A stretch of 64,000 nt of DNA from an uncultured Collinsella sp. (GCA_900540995.1 UQHO01000003.1:24131-88130), one strand, 5' to 3'. Numbered from the stretch's first letter, positions 15,633 through 23,998 are shown. Notes: generated by a model from the letters alone, not told the origin. Numbers and translations: made by a program.

Positions 15633-16385
15633 ATGGACAATTTCTCCGTGCGCAGTGAGCGCAACTTCCACAACCTGGCAGCCAAGCCAAAACGAATGCA
15701 TCTTCTGGACAAGCCGAACGGCTATGCCTCGGCCATGGTCAAGAGCAGTCTCCCCCACCAGATGCGCTTTACCGTGCAGGCGCTCGAGAAAGAGCTCTAC
15801 ACCGCCGGCGACCCGCACGTACTGCAGATCAAGCTGCTTGGAGACGACTCGCGCGAGCTGTCTAGCTGGAAGCTGTTTGCCGACGGCACGTGCGTCGCAA
15901 GCGGTTCGGGTGACTTTGCCCGCGAGTGCTTCTGCGAGGGAGCTGAGGTGTTTCTGGACCTGTGTCGCGACGCCGTCGAGACTGCCGAGCTGTGCCAGTG
16001 GAGCGAGAGGGAGTACGAGCTGTTGGGTGCCGCGCGCGGGATTGCGGGGGGGTGTAGGAACAGAAGCCTCATGACGGTGGCCTCAGCTGGAATGACGTAT
16101 CGCTCGATAAATGATCTCAACAACGTAGCCGATGCGCCGCATTTCACCTCAAAGGCATTGAGCGATCAGGAGGCGTCCAGCATTTCTTTGATATCCCCAA
16201 TTGATTGTTCCGAGAAAGTCTCTTCATGTCCTTATAATCGCCCTTACGAGAAACGTGGACGAGACAGGCGTCCATATGCCGTCTCTAAACTAACGAGCCG
16301 TTCGCGGAAAGAACATCTGGCTAGCATGGGCCAAAGATATACTGGTATCGCTGCAACAATTATGGAAGATCGGCACCACCAATGA
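15633..16385 (+). CDS. Uncharacterised protein; C-terminal part of the frame doubtful
   Basis: The frame encodes 250 residues from an ATG preceded by AAAGGAG. Residues 1-137 look like a coherent protein (MDNFSVRSERNFHNLAAKPK at the start, VLQIKLLGDDSRELSSWKLF in the middle, rich in Cys and Glu later). I do not recognise it. A run of seven Gs at 16046-16052 then falls at codon 138-140, and everything after it has unusual composition and looks like read-through of an upstream region. With one G fewer the protein would end soon after (RGIAGGVGTEAS, stop at 16074). The annotated end overlaps the next gene by 4 bases, which may be accidental. Confidence 0.5.
   Translation: MDNFSVRSERNFHNLAAKPKRMHLLDKPNGYASAMVKSSLPHQMRFTVQALEKELYTAGDPHVLQIKLLGDDSRELSSWKLFADGTCVASGSGDFARECFCEGAEVFLDLCRDAVETAELCQWSEREYELLGAARGIAGGCRNRSLMTVASAGMTYRSINDLNNVADAPHFTSKALSDQEASSISLISPIDCSEKVSSCPYNRPYEKRGRDRRPYAVSKLTSRSRKEHLASMGQRYTGIAATIMEDRHHQ
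16233..16238 (+). promoter_or_regulatory. Possible -10 box of the surface-protein gene
   Basis: A perfect TATAAT lies 143 bases before the surface-protein ATG, within the doubtful C-terminal part of the preceding frame. No convincing -35 box is present at the usual distance. It supports the idea that 16075-16381 is really an upstream region. Confidence 0.3.
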
Positions 16386-18196
16386 CCTCCTTGAAATTCT
16401 CCAGGCGCTTCGCGCTTAGCCTGCTCGCCTCGCTGTCCGCCACCGTAGCGCTTGCTTTGCCCTCAACCGCCCTAGCCGCGTCGGACCCGAACCCGCCCAG
16501 CATCTCCAACGTGACGATATCCGCGACGACAGTCACGGCCGGCTCCACGCTGCATGTCGGCTATAGCGTCGATGATCCTGACGGGGTACGGTCCGTCACG
16601 CCCATAGTCGAAGTCCTTGTCGAAAACGATACCGGAGACCATGGAATCAGTTCCCGTCTCGCCTTCTCGTCGACCGGCAACACGACCGCGGGCTTCGATA
16701 TCTCCACCTCCCCGAGCGACCGGCCCTGCAGGTACCGGATCATCGGCCTCGGCGTGACCGATAGTCTTGGATGGGTTACCGATGTCTACGACACGACGTA
16801 TGCCGAGGAGAAGGGGCTCGACTGTCCGACCTTCACCACCGACCCCCTCGAGTATGAGGTGACCGAGGGACCCGAGGACCAAAACCCGCCGACCGTGTCC
16901 TCCGTGTCGCTCTCGAGCAGGGAGGTCGCAACCGGTGCCGACCTCCACATCTCTTGGACCGTCTCCGATGCCGACGGCGTTCGCTCCGTTTCCCCCATAC
17001 TGCGGCAGGGCTGGGAGAATTCGGACGACGGCTGCTCTGTTTCGTCAGCCTATTATCACGGAGGCTCGTCTATCGACGGGTTTGACCTCACATTCGACAG
17101 CAATAGGATCGGAAGGCACAGGCTGATCGGCCTTTCGGTCACCGATGGCCTAGGGTTCGAGACCGATGTGTACGAGAGTTCCTACGCCAGGGCCAACGGC
17201 ATTTCGGGCGCGACTTTCTCGGTTGGCGACCCGAGCGAGCTGTGCTTCGAGGTGACCGGCAGCGCGATCGACCGGAACCCGCCCACGGTCTCGAACGTTT
17301 CCATCTCCGCGAAGAGGGTCCCCGTCGGCGGGATCCTCCGTATCTATTGCAATGTAGGCGACGCGGACGGCGTAAAGTCTGTCTCCCCGATCCTCGGCGA
17401 CCCCGGCTATGTCGAGGACCCGAACTCTTTAAAGACCCGCAAAACGTTGAGCTGCAGCTACGATGCGGCAAGGGGCTATATCGAAATCGAGTTCCCCACG
17501 TCGCTCTCGATGGGCTCGTTTGAAATCCAAGCCCTCGCGGTCCTCGACAAGACGGGCCACGAGACCTTCGTCTACAGCTCCGCCTACGCCGAGCGTAACG
17601 GCAAGACCGGCGTTCAGACCTTTGATGTCGACGACGCGGGGGACGTCACCTTCGACGTGACCGCTCCGCTGTATGCCGCCACCAAGGGCGACGGGCAGGC
17701 GTATGCAAAGGACGGCGAGGCCGGTCTGACCTTCCGCTTCAGCGGTCCTCTCGATGAGTTCACGCGTCTCCTCGTGGACGGAACTGAGGTCTCCGCCGAG
17801 AACTACACCGCAACCAGGGGCAGCACGATTATCGAGCTCAGGCCGTCCTACCTGGACACGCTCGCCGGCGGCGGACACACCGTCACGGCCGTCTGGAAGG
17901 ACGGGACGGCGACCGATGCGTCCTTCACCGTGGAGGGGAAGGCCCAAGGGGAGCAGGCGGGCGGAAAGACCGACGTAGATTCACCCGGCGACAACAAAAG
18001 TGATCCTGCCACTCCTGAAAAGGACGCCGACGAGGCGGCTACAAAAAAGTCGGGACGCACGACAGCCGATGAACCAAAGCTCGCTGCAACCGGCGACTCC
18101 ACTTGGATGGCCAGCATCGCATTGGCCATGGCGGCCACGGCCTGCTTCACGGCAGCGAGAAGGCTTGAGCCCAAGCAGCATAGGCACGAACAGTAG
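16382..18196 (+). CDS. Secreted, sortase-type cell-wall protein with three tandem domains
   Basis: Surface protein of 604 residues. It has a signal peptide (FSRRFALSLLASLSATVALA; likely cut after STALA near 32). Three tandem repeats of about 124 residues follow (about 37-160, 168-291, 299-426). Each opens NPPxVSNVSIS, with DADGVRSVSPIL about 25 residues in and YESSYAxxNG near the end. A small all-beta domain (about 435-518) follows, typical of coriobacterial surface proteins. The C-terminus has a charged linker, an LAATGD sorting signal (567-572), a hydrophobic helix and an RR-containing tail. LAxTG rather than LPxTG is the type used by class E sortases of actinobacteria. The ligand is unknown. 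Repeats suggest internal duplication and possible length variation. The ribosome-binding site is weak. Confidence 0.82.
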   Translation: MTSLKFSRRFALSLLASLSATVALALPSTALAASDPNPPSISNVTISATTVTAGSTLHVGYSVDDPDGVRSVTPIVEVLVENDTGDHGISSRLAFSSTGNTTAGFDISTSPSDRPCRYRIIGLGVTDSLGWVTDVYDTTYAEEKGLDCPTFTTDPLEYEVTEGPEDQNPPTVSSVSLSSREVATGADLHISWTVSDADGVRSVSPILRQGWENSDDGCSVSSAYYHGGSSIDGFDLTFDSNRIGRHRLIGLSVTDGLGFETDVYESSYARANGISGATFSVGDPSELCFEVTGSAIDRNPPTVSNVSISAKRVPVGGILRIYCNVGDADGVKSVSPILGDPGYVEDPNSLKTRKTLSCSYDAARGYIEIEFPTSLSMGSFEIQALAVLDKTGHETFVYSSAYAERNGKTGVQTFDVDDAGDVTFDVTAPLYAATKGDGQAYAKDGEAGLTFRFSGPLDEFTRLLVDGTEVSAENYTATRGSTIIELRPSYLDTLAGGGHTVTAVWKDGTATDASFTVEGKAQGEQAGGKTDVDSPGDNKSDPATPEKDADEAATKKSGRTTADEPKLAATGDSTWMASIALAMAATACFTAARRLEPKQHRHEQ

Positions 18197-18378
18197 CTCA
18201 AAGCGAACTCAACTGGGAAGGGCAGATGGATAGCCGTCCTTCTCTTATAATCAACCCAATCCGCTGAAATGCAATCAGTTAACGAGTTTCGCCAGACGCT
18301 CGGCCTCTACCCCGCTCTAGCAAGCCACCAGGCGATGAGATAATGCCCACGACTATCAACGTAAGCAAGGAGCGCGCT

Positions 18379-19614
18379 ATGGCAGACAACGAGACCAAAC
18401 CCTCGGCGAACGACGGCCGAGAGGAGCTCGTGGCAAAACAGCTCGCATCGACCAAAATCCACCTCGCGCTCACTCAGAAGCGGGTGGACGTCTCCGGCGC
18501 CATCAAGCTACCGCTCGAGCGAATTCCCCAACTCGGCGTGGCGTTCGCCTCGCTCCCCTCGATGTTTCGCACCGTCACCAACACGGTGAGCGTGCCCACG
18601 CTGCTCCAGGCGACTGACAAATATGGTAACCCGCTCGATCCGTCGAAACTCAACACGTTCAAGGACGGCAGCGGTCTCACAGGGGGCTACCGCGACGCCG
18701 CCAAGGGCCTTGGGCAGGCGCGCTTCCACGTAGTCGAGGGCGACATCGCCACGAGCGTCACGCAGGTGCCTTACGATCCAACATCGCTATTCATGGCAGC
18801 CGCAATCGCGCAGATAAACCAAAAGCTCGACTCCATCCAGGAGTCCGTCGACGAAATGTTCGAGTACATGCGTCAGCGCGACAAGGCCAACATGCGTGGC
18901 AACCTCAAGACGCTCGCAGACATCCTCAACGGTTACGGCCTCAACTACGGCAACGCCACCTACATGGCAAACGCCCATATGAAGGTGCTCGACATCAAGC
19001 AGTCGTCCGCGCAGGACATGGAACTCTTCCGCTCGCAGGCACAGGCGGATCTGAAAAAGAAAGGGTTCATCGAGGTGCGAGACGGCTTGGGCAGACGCCT
19101 CGACAAGGTGCTCGACTACCTCAAAGACTGCCAGCTCGCCACCTACATCCACGCGTTCTCGCTGTTCCTCGAACCCATGCTCGCCCAGAACTTCGAGCCC
19201 GCAAAGCTCGCGGACGCCACTGCGAAGATCGAGGCTGATTCGATCGCGTACCGCGAGCTCTACACCGACTGCTACAACGCACTCGAAGCGGGGGCTGTCG
19301 ACACCGTCGATGCGGCACTGCTGGGCGGTATCGCGTCCGCGGGCAAATTGCTCGGTCACGCCATCGCAAAGACCCCCGTGGGTGACCATACACTCATCGA
19401 CGAGGCGCTCGAAGGCGCAGGAGAGAGCATCGGAAAGTTCAACGACAAGCAATCCGAGAAACTCCTCGAAAAGCTCCATCAGGCAAAGACGCCCGACGTC
19501 ACGCCGTTCAAGCAGAGCGTAAAGGAGATCGACACCCTCTACAACCGCCCCGCGCAGATCGCCGTGGACGCCGAGAACGTCTACATCTTGCCTGCCAAGC
19601 AGCAGGAAGAGTAA
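18379..19614 (+). CDS. Uncharacterised helical protein
   Basis: I do not recognise this 411-residue protein. It starts MADNETKPSANDGREELVAK; this ATG was preferred over one 36 bases upstream because AAGGAG lies 8 bases before it. The N-terminal third includes PQLGVAFASLPSMFRTVTNT. A long predicted helical stretch follows (QINQKLDSIQESVDEMFEYM onward), and then a glycine/alanine-rich hydrophobic segment (ALLGGIASAGKLLGHAIA, near 315-332). There is no signal peptide. Long helices with a buried glycine-rich hydrophobic hairpin occur in some membrane-inserting proteins, but that is only a shape resemblance. Confidence 0.65.
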   Translation: MADNETKPSANDGREELVAKQLASTKIHLALTQKRVDVSGAIKLPLERIPQLGVAFASLPSMFRTVTNTVSVPTLLQATDKYGNPLDPSKLNTFKDGSGLTGGYRDAAKGLGQARFHVVEGDIATSVTQVPYDPTSLFMAAAIAQINQKLDSIQESVDEMFEYMRQRDKANMRGNLKTLADILNGYGLNYGNATYMANAHMKVLDIKQSSAQDMELFRSQAQADLKKKGFIEVRDGLGRRLDKVLDYLKDCQLATYIHAFSLFLEPMLAQNFEPAKLADATAKIEADSIAYRELYTDCYNALEAGAVDTVDAALLGGIASAGKLLGHAIAKTPVGDHTLIDEALEGAGESIGKFNDKQSEKLLEKLHQAKTPDVTPFKQSVKEIDTLYNRPAQIAVDAENVYILPAKQQEE

Positions 19615-19655
19615 CGATACGCGACAGGCACGCGCCATGCAGACAGCTAACGCCC

Positions 19656-20390
19656 CTACCTTCCCGCCGCCTTCAGCTTCAGCAGCAGGTCGCCCAGCTC
19701 GGGGCACTTGCTAGAGAGGCGTGTCTGGGCCCGCTCGCCCATCCCCCAACGTTGGCGGACTTCTTGGGCGCGCGGACTCACGTGATAGTCCCCGTCCATC
19801 ACCTGCTTGAGCAGCTTGGCGGTCACGCGCGCATCGGCTAGGGCGCTGTGGGCATGGCCCGTCGACTCGTCAAACTCGATGCCGAACCACGTTGCCGCGT
19901 CGCCCAACGAGACGCGCCCGTGGCTGCCAACGTCCATGATCGAGGTGTAAAACGCCTGCAGGTCGGCCCAGTCCGTAGGAAATGTGGAAAGGTCGATGTG
20001 CTTTGCCTGGCACTCGGTCAAAAGCTGCCGACGGTCCGCACCGCTCCAACAGACCACCTGGGCGGAGTAGCGACCGATCCAATCGCTGAGCCTTTTTATC
20101 ACCATGTAGAGCAGATCGGCCATCGCGGTGTCCACGGCCGATATCCCCGTGAGCTCGCGGACGGGATACGCAACGCCTTCGGTAAATTCCGTCTGCACAA
20201 ACTGCGAGAACTCGCCCATAACGTTGCCGTGGTAATCGAGCTTAACGGCGCCGACCTCGATAATCTCATTGCGCAGCCCACGGCGCTGGCGCTGCTTTGG
20301 CACCGGCGCAAACTCAAAGTCCAGCACAATCTGGCGCGCAAAGTTCGTCGTATCGATAGCCGAGATACACGGCGTCTTTTCAGCTGACAC
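19656..20390 (-). CDS. DEDDh-family 3'-5' exonuclease (DnaQ/RNase T-like)
   Basis: Protein of 244 residues with a single exonuclease domain. The DEDD motifs are visible: VLDFEF (D24, E26), a NEIIEVGAVKL strand, an internal aspartate in the GYxP-like middle, and the HxxxxD pair in HAHSALADARVTAKLL. These enzymes remove nucleotides from DNA or RNA 3' ends with two metal ions. There is no polymerase or BRCT part, so it is a stand-alone nuclease. It converges with the preceding gene and has no partners that reveal a specific substrate. Confidence 0.85.
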   Translation of the reverse strand: MSAEKTPCISAIDTTNFARQIVLDFEFAPVPKQRQRRGLRNEIIEVGAVKLDYHGNVMGEFSQFVQTEFTEGVAYPVRELTGISAVDTAMADLLYMVIKRLSDWIGRYSAQVVCWSGADRRQLLTECQAKHIDLSTFPTDWADLQAFYTSIMDVGSHGRVSLGDAATWFGIEFDESTGHAHSALADARVTAKLLKQVMDGDYHVSPRAQEVRQRWGMGERAQTRLSSKCPELGDLLLKLKAAGR

Positions 20391-20560
20391 GGTTAGGGCC
20401 TTTCTCCGTTGCTTGCCGCTTGTTACATAAGCGGCTACATTGCCGTAAGGTTAGGCGCTCGTGCGGACATGAAATCGGAGCGCAATGCCACGCGCGCCAG
20501 GCACACGCCATGCAGACGGCCCCAAGAGAGTCGCCCGCTCTATTCAAATGCATGAAAAAG

Positions 20561-20600
20561 ATTTAGGCCCGGTGACTTGAATCAGCGGTCATCCCGGGCC
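20561..20600 (-). terminator. Terminator-like hairpin downstream of the ATPase gene
   Basis: GGCCCGG (20566-20572) pairs with CCGGGCC (20594-20600) around a 21-base loop. On the minus strand the stem is followed by TAAATCTTTTTC. It would stop transcripts coming from the ATPase gene at 20848-22143 or from the short frame just upstream. Confidence 0.5.
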
Positions 20601-20602
20601 CA

Positions 20603-20692
20603 TCAGAGCTCGTAGAGCTCTTGGTTGCTTTGGTCTCGCTCTTCACGGCGCTTATCGAACTTTCCGAGGCACTCAAGCAGCATTCGAAGCAT
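20603..20692 (-). CDS. Possible 29-residue small protein
   Basis: A short frame MLRMLLECLGKFDKRREERD and nine further residues, ending at TGA just before a terminator-like hairpin. The composition (hydrophobic start, charged end) is protein-like and an in-frame stop lies five codons upstream. The ribosome-binding site is weak. It could equally be a remnant of a longer gene or chance. Confidence 0.2.
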   Translation of the reverse strand: MLRMLLECLGKFDKRREERDQSNQELYEL

Positions 20693-20847
20693 AACAAGTC
20701 GCTGCCATTAAGGCACTGACCTCTTGACCAAGCAACGGCGCTGCCCAGCTATCACCCTTGGGCTGCCGTCAACTTTATTCTATCCGCGAGCATCTGGTTT
20801 ACCAAATGGATTTTCGGTAAAGGAAGCACGGCACGCCCGCAAAACCA

Positions 20848-22143
20848 CTACGCCCCAAGTGCCGCCATGGGAATCACCGCCACGCCGTCGTCGCGTGTGT
20901 AGGCAATGCTCCCCTTTCCAACCACGACCGCCAAAAACGCCGGCGCGGCATTCTGGGCGGCAGGATTGGAGAGCACTTTCCTCTCCAGCGCCTTGAGATT
21001 TCTCGCTCCATCGTCTGCTTTCGCATCACTCAGCTTGACCTCGATGGCTCCCCAGCGCCCGTCGTGCTCAACGATCAGATCGACCTCAAGGCCCTTCTCA
21101 TCTCGGAAATAATGGACACTGTTGTCGACACCGCCGTAGGTGGAAAGGAACACGCGCACGTCGCGCAGGACGAGATTCTCAAAGAGCATCCCCAGCGTTT
21201 GCATATCGCCAAGCAGCCGCTCAGGGGTAGCCCCCAGCAACGCCGCCGCAAGTGACGGGTCACAGAAGTAGCGCTTGGGGCGCACGCGAACGCGGGCCTT
21301 CGAGCGCATGGGCGGCTCCCATCCGCACAGGTCCTCGGTCAGCTTGAGCCTGTTGAAGAGGTCCAAGTACGCAGCGATGGTCCTCTCGTCGGGGCCCGCC
21401 TCACCGTACGAGGCGTCCTTTACGAGCGTCTTGTACGTGACAGCCTGGCTCTCGTTCATGGCAAGAGCTCGCAAAAGGCCGTGTGCAAGCTCGGGCGACA
21501 TGCCCTCGTCCAGCACGTTGACGTCGAGCACCGAGTGCACGTACTGGCTTGCCGTCTCTCGCGCAAGATCTTCCGAAAGCCCAAGATTTGCAGGCCAACC
21601 GCCCCTGCAGCACCAGCGGGCGACGTCATCCACCGTGCTCTCGCGACGCTGAGGGGCAAAATCCTCGCCCTTAAAGAGGCTTGCCAGTGACACGAGCGGC
21701 TCGCCGTCGCCCGACTCACACAGGGCCATGGGGCGCATTGACAGACGGGCGATCCTACCCGTGCCGGAATGACGAACATGGCTGCGCTCCTCGCTTTTGA
21801 GCGCGGTCGAGCCCGTGAGCAAAAGTGTCCCCCGTTCGTTGCCGCTCGCGTCCACGAAACGCCGGGCGGCATCCCAAACCTCGGGCACCTCCTGCCATTC
21901 ATCGACCAGGTGTGGCGCATCGCCGATGAGCGCCAGGCTTGGGTCGACCTCTGCCGCCGCACGCTGCGCAGGCTCATCGAGCCTGGAGACGCTCGCCGAG
22001 CGAGAGAGCGCCGTCCAGGTCTTGCCGCACCATTTGGGGCCGTTGATCTCCACACAGCCAAACGCCCGCATAAGGGTGTCGAGGCGCTCCTCTATGAGCC
22101 GGGGCCTATATCCCTTTTGGGTCAATCTCTTTGGTGCATCCAT
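20848..22143 (-). CDS. AAA-type ATPase with DUF4143 domain
   Basis: Protein of 431 residues in the large family of P-loop ATPases with a C-terminal DUF4143 domain. The Walker A loop is GPKWCGKT (35-42), the Walker B-like LVDEWQEVP is at 79-87, and an LLTGST sensor motif follows. The C-terminal part has FRDEKGLEVDLIVEHDGRW then AIEVKLSD, a restriction-endonuclease-like nuclease signature. The biological role of this family is not settled. A separate ATPase family gene lies upstream on the same strand. Five 23-base iterons precede its start, hinting at tight promoter control. Confidence 0.8.
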   Translation of the reverse strand: MDAPKRLTQKGYRPRLIEERLDTLMRAFGCVEINGPKWCGKTWTALSRSASVSRLDEPAQRAAAEVDPSLALIGDAPHLVDEWQEVPEVWDAARRFVDASGNERGTLLLTGSTALKSEERSHVRHSGTGRIARLSMRPMALCESGDGEPLVSLASLFKGEDFAPQRRESTVDDVARWCCRGGWPANLGLSEDLARETASQYVHSVLDVNVLDEGMSPELAHGLLRALAMNESQAVTYKTLVKDASYGEAGPDERTIAAYLDLFNRLKLTEDLCGWEPPMRSKARVRVRPKRYFCDPSLAAALLGATPERLLGDMQTLGMLFENLVLRDVRVFLSTYGGVDNSVHYFRDEKGLEVDLIVEHDGRWGAIEVKLSDAKADDGARNLKALERKVLSNPAAQNAAPAFLAVVVGKGSIAYTRDDGVAVIPMAALGA

Positions 22144-22178
22144 AGACGGCCGTCCCTCTCTATCACGCGATATGCGAA

Positions 22179-22279
22179 ATTACGCCATTCTCAATGCTGA
22201 TTTTACGCTACTTTCAATGTAGTTTTTACGCCATGACAGATGTAGTTTTTACGCCATTTTCATTGAAGGTTTTACGCTT
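22179..22279. repeat. Five TTTACGC iterons at 22-24-base spacing
   Basis: TACGC occurs at 22181, 22204, 22228, 22250 and 22273, each time preceded by Ts. Spacings are 23, 24, 22 and 23 bases, about two helical turns. The third and fourth units share the longer TGTAGTTTTTACGCCAT. They fill the gap between the two ATPase genes, right before the ATG at 22143 (minus strand). Such phased half-sites suggest cooperative binding of a repressor or replication-type iterons. Confidence 0.75.
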
Positions 22280-22328
22280 GGCATCCTTAGCGCGACCCAT
22301 TCCGAGCATCACATCAGAGCGTGCTTGG

Positions 22329-23720
22329 TTATCTCCGCTCGCACATCTCGGCAAACGAAATCAGCTTGGCATCTCCCCTGCTCGCCGCAGCTTCCTGACA
22401 TCCTTGCGTAAAGCCTCGCTTCGAGAAGATCGCATAGCTTTTGTGCTGCCGCCTAAAGAGCTCGCTTCGATGCACGAGCTTTTGCAGCACGTCTTCGCCC
22501 ACCGGTTCACTGCGCCATTTGCATTCCGCAAACAGCGCAGTGCCCTCGCCATCGTCAACAATCAAGTCGATTTCTTCCTGCGTATGCGTGCGATTATCCG
22601 TCCCCCACCAGCGCCCAACGCTTGCCGGAACCACATCAAGCTGGCCCGCCCGCGCGAGTTCGTACACGTATTGTCTGCATATAAGCTCAAAGACCGTACC
22701 CATGTAATCCGATACGTGCGGCTCAATGCGCTCATACGCCATCTCGGCCATATCGTTTTGAATCAGCCCGATGTTCTGCGGAACAAACTTGTACCAGAAC
22801 CTAAACATCTGATCGCTCAGCAGATACACGGCTCGCTTATTGCTCGTCTCGTTTAGGGGCAGCTCGCGCTCGACAATCCCAAGCGACGCCAGCTTATCCA
22901 CATAGCTCTTTACGTTGCTCGCAGGGATTCCCGTAGAGCTCGCAATCTCCGAGATCTTCGAGCGCCCCTGGGCAATTGCTTGCACGATCGCATCATATTG
23001 CTCGGGATTGCGGCACTCCTGCAATAGCAGGTTACTCGGCTCCTCAAAGAGATAGCCCGTAGGAGTAAGAAAAAGACGTTTGATGTTGTCCTTGAGCGGT
23101 GCGGCAGGATCGACTTTCTCGATATATGCAGGAATGCCACCCGTCATGCCATAGCAAACTGCAGCGTCTTCGCGACCCATGCTCTGCCACAGGCCGAGGG
23201 TCGTCATAAAATCGAGCGGCATGATCTTAAACTGGGCCGTACGCCTACCGTATAGCGGACTCTCGTAGCCCAACACCTGCTCTTCCATAAACGAAAGCGA
23301 CGACCCGCACAGGATAAGCATAAGCTTGGTCTCTTTGTACAAGTGATCGATCTTGTCTTGCAGCAACGAGCTGATCTCGGGATTCGATTGGGCGAGATAA
23401 GGATACTCGTCGATCACGACAATCAAACGTTCCGTACGAGCCATGGTAGCCAATGCATCGAACGCCTCGTCAAAACTACGAAACGACACGCCAGCAACAC
23501 CAACGGAGCCCGCAAGTATCGCCTGGCTAAAGCCATGCAGGTTTGCCTCTGCATTGGTGCGACGAGCTTGAAAGTAAATAGCCTTCTTGCCTTGGATAAA
23601 CTCTGTGATAAGACGCGTTTTGCCCACGCGACGGCGGCCGTAAATCACAGGCATCTCAAAGGAGCCCGTGCCATACAGTCGATTGAGCTCGGACATTTCC
23701 GCCGTTCTTCCGATAAACAT
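22329..23720 (-). CDS. Archaeal-type ATPase with C-terminal DUF234/nuclease-like domain
   Basis: Protein of 463 residues. It starts MFIGRTAEMSELNRLY with a Walker A GRRRVGKT (29-36) and a Walker B VIDEYPYL (102-109). A winged-helix region (ISEIASSTGIPASNVKSYVD) follows. The end carries a DUF234-like, restriction-endonuclease-like fold (EEIDLIVDDGEGTALFAECKW). These ATPases are widespread and of unknown function, sometimes near mobile or defence genes. The gene looks less GC-rich than its neighbours. A perfect 25-base-arm palindrome sits on its promoter. Confidence 0.82.
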   Translation of the reverse strand: MFIGRTAEMSELNRLYGTGSFEMPVIYGRRRVGKTRLITEFIQGKKAIYFQARRTNAEANLHGFSQAILAGSVGVAGVSFRSFDEAFDALATMARTERLIVVIDEYPYLAQSNPEISSLLQDKIDHLYKETKLMLILCGSSLSFMEEQVLGYESPLYGRRTAQFKIMPLDFMTTLGLWQSMGREDAAVCYGMTGGIPAYIEKVDPAAPLKDNIKRLFLTPTGYLFEEPSNLLLQECRNPEQYDAIVQAIAQGRSKISEIASSTGIPASNVKSYVDKLASLGIVERELPLNETSNKRAVYLLSDQMFRFWYKFVPQNIGLIQNDMAEMAYERIEPHVSDYMGTVFELICRQYVYELARAGQLDVVPASVGRWWGTDNRTHTQEEIDLIVDDGEGTALFAECKWRSEPVGEDVLQKLVHRSELFRRQHKSYAIFSKRGFTQGCQEAAASRGDAKLISFAEMCERR

Positions 23721-23735
23721 AGGGCCATCCTTCCT

Positions 23736-23791
23736 TTACGTTATAGCTAGCTATATTATACTTTCCTATAATATAGCTAGCTATAACGTAA
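23736..23791. promoter_or_regulatory. Perfect palindrome with 25-base arms on the ATPase promoter
   Basis: The arms at 23736-23760 and 23767-23791 are perfect inverted repeats around CTTTCC. Each arm also contains the self-complementary TATAGCTAGCTATA, so there are two identical operator-like sites 31 bases apart. A TATAAT on either strand overlaps the inner ends. It lies 16 bases before the ATPase start. The layout fits an autoregulated promoter with two dimer sites. Confidence 0.75.
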
Positions 23792-23843
23792 TTCGACAAG
23801 CGGCGCACGCAAAAGGGTCGGTACACCACCGCACGTGGACCGT

Positions 23844-23963
23844 TCCGGAAAATGTATCCCGTTCTGGAGCCAAAAACTGGGCCGTAGTTTCCGCCAAACA
23901 TGCCATCCGGAAAGCGTGTCCCGTTCTGAGCGCCAAATCCGGGACGCAGTTTCCACTCCAAAC
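23844..23963. repeat. Two-copy direct repeat of about 58 bases
   Basis: Two diverged tandem copies begin TCCGGAAA at 23844 and 23906 (62 bases apart) and share TCCCGTTCTG and AGTTTCC near their middle and end. They lie between the ATPase operator and the dehydrogenase terminator. The origin is unknown; a decayed mobile-element end is possible. Confidence 0.6.
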
Positions 23964-23998
23964 AAAGGGCCCCGGCTCGCGATGGAGCCGGGGCCAAA
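23961..23998 (-). terminator. Terminator of the xanthine dehydrogenase operon
   Basis: An 11-base perfect GC-rich stem (23968-23978 with 23985-23995) and a 6-base loop, followed on the minus strand by CCTTTGTTT-type sequence. It lies 66 bases beyond the dehydrogenase stop and ends the permease/ssnA/ygfK/dehydrogenase series. Confidence 0.75.

Larger units (their letters stand above)
20391..20847. other. Gene-poor stretch between exonuclease and ATPase genes
   Basis: This 457-base region contains a possible 29-codon frame (20603-20692, minus) with a terminator-like hairpin just downstream (20561-20600). The rest shows no convincing gene, RNA or repeat. It may be a decayed remnant or a 3' region of the ATPase transcript, which runs toward it from 20848. 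Confidence 0.5.

Noticed and set aside
22179..22279. CRISPR array
   Set aside because: Repeats are only about 7-16 bases long with 22-24-base periods and no room for unique spacers. No cas genes are present. The 33-base repeats at 15338 fail for the same reason.
20848..23720. Complete defence system formed by the two ATPases, exonuclease and helical protein
   Set aside because: The genes are not in one operon, two have separate promoter repeats, and no known defence pairing was recognised. The DUF4143 and DUF234 ATPases are common and of unknown role.
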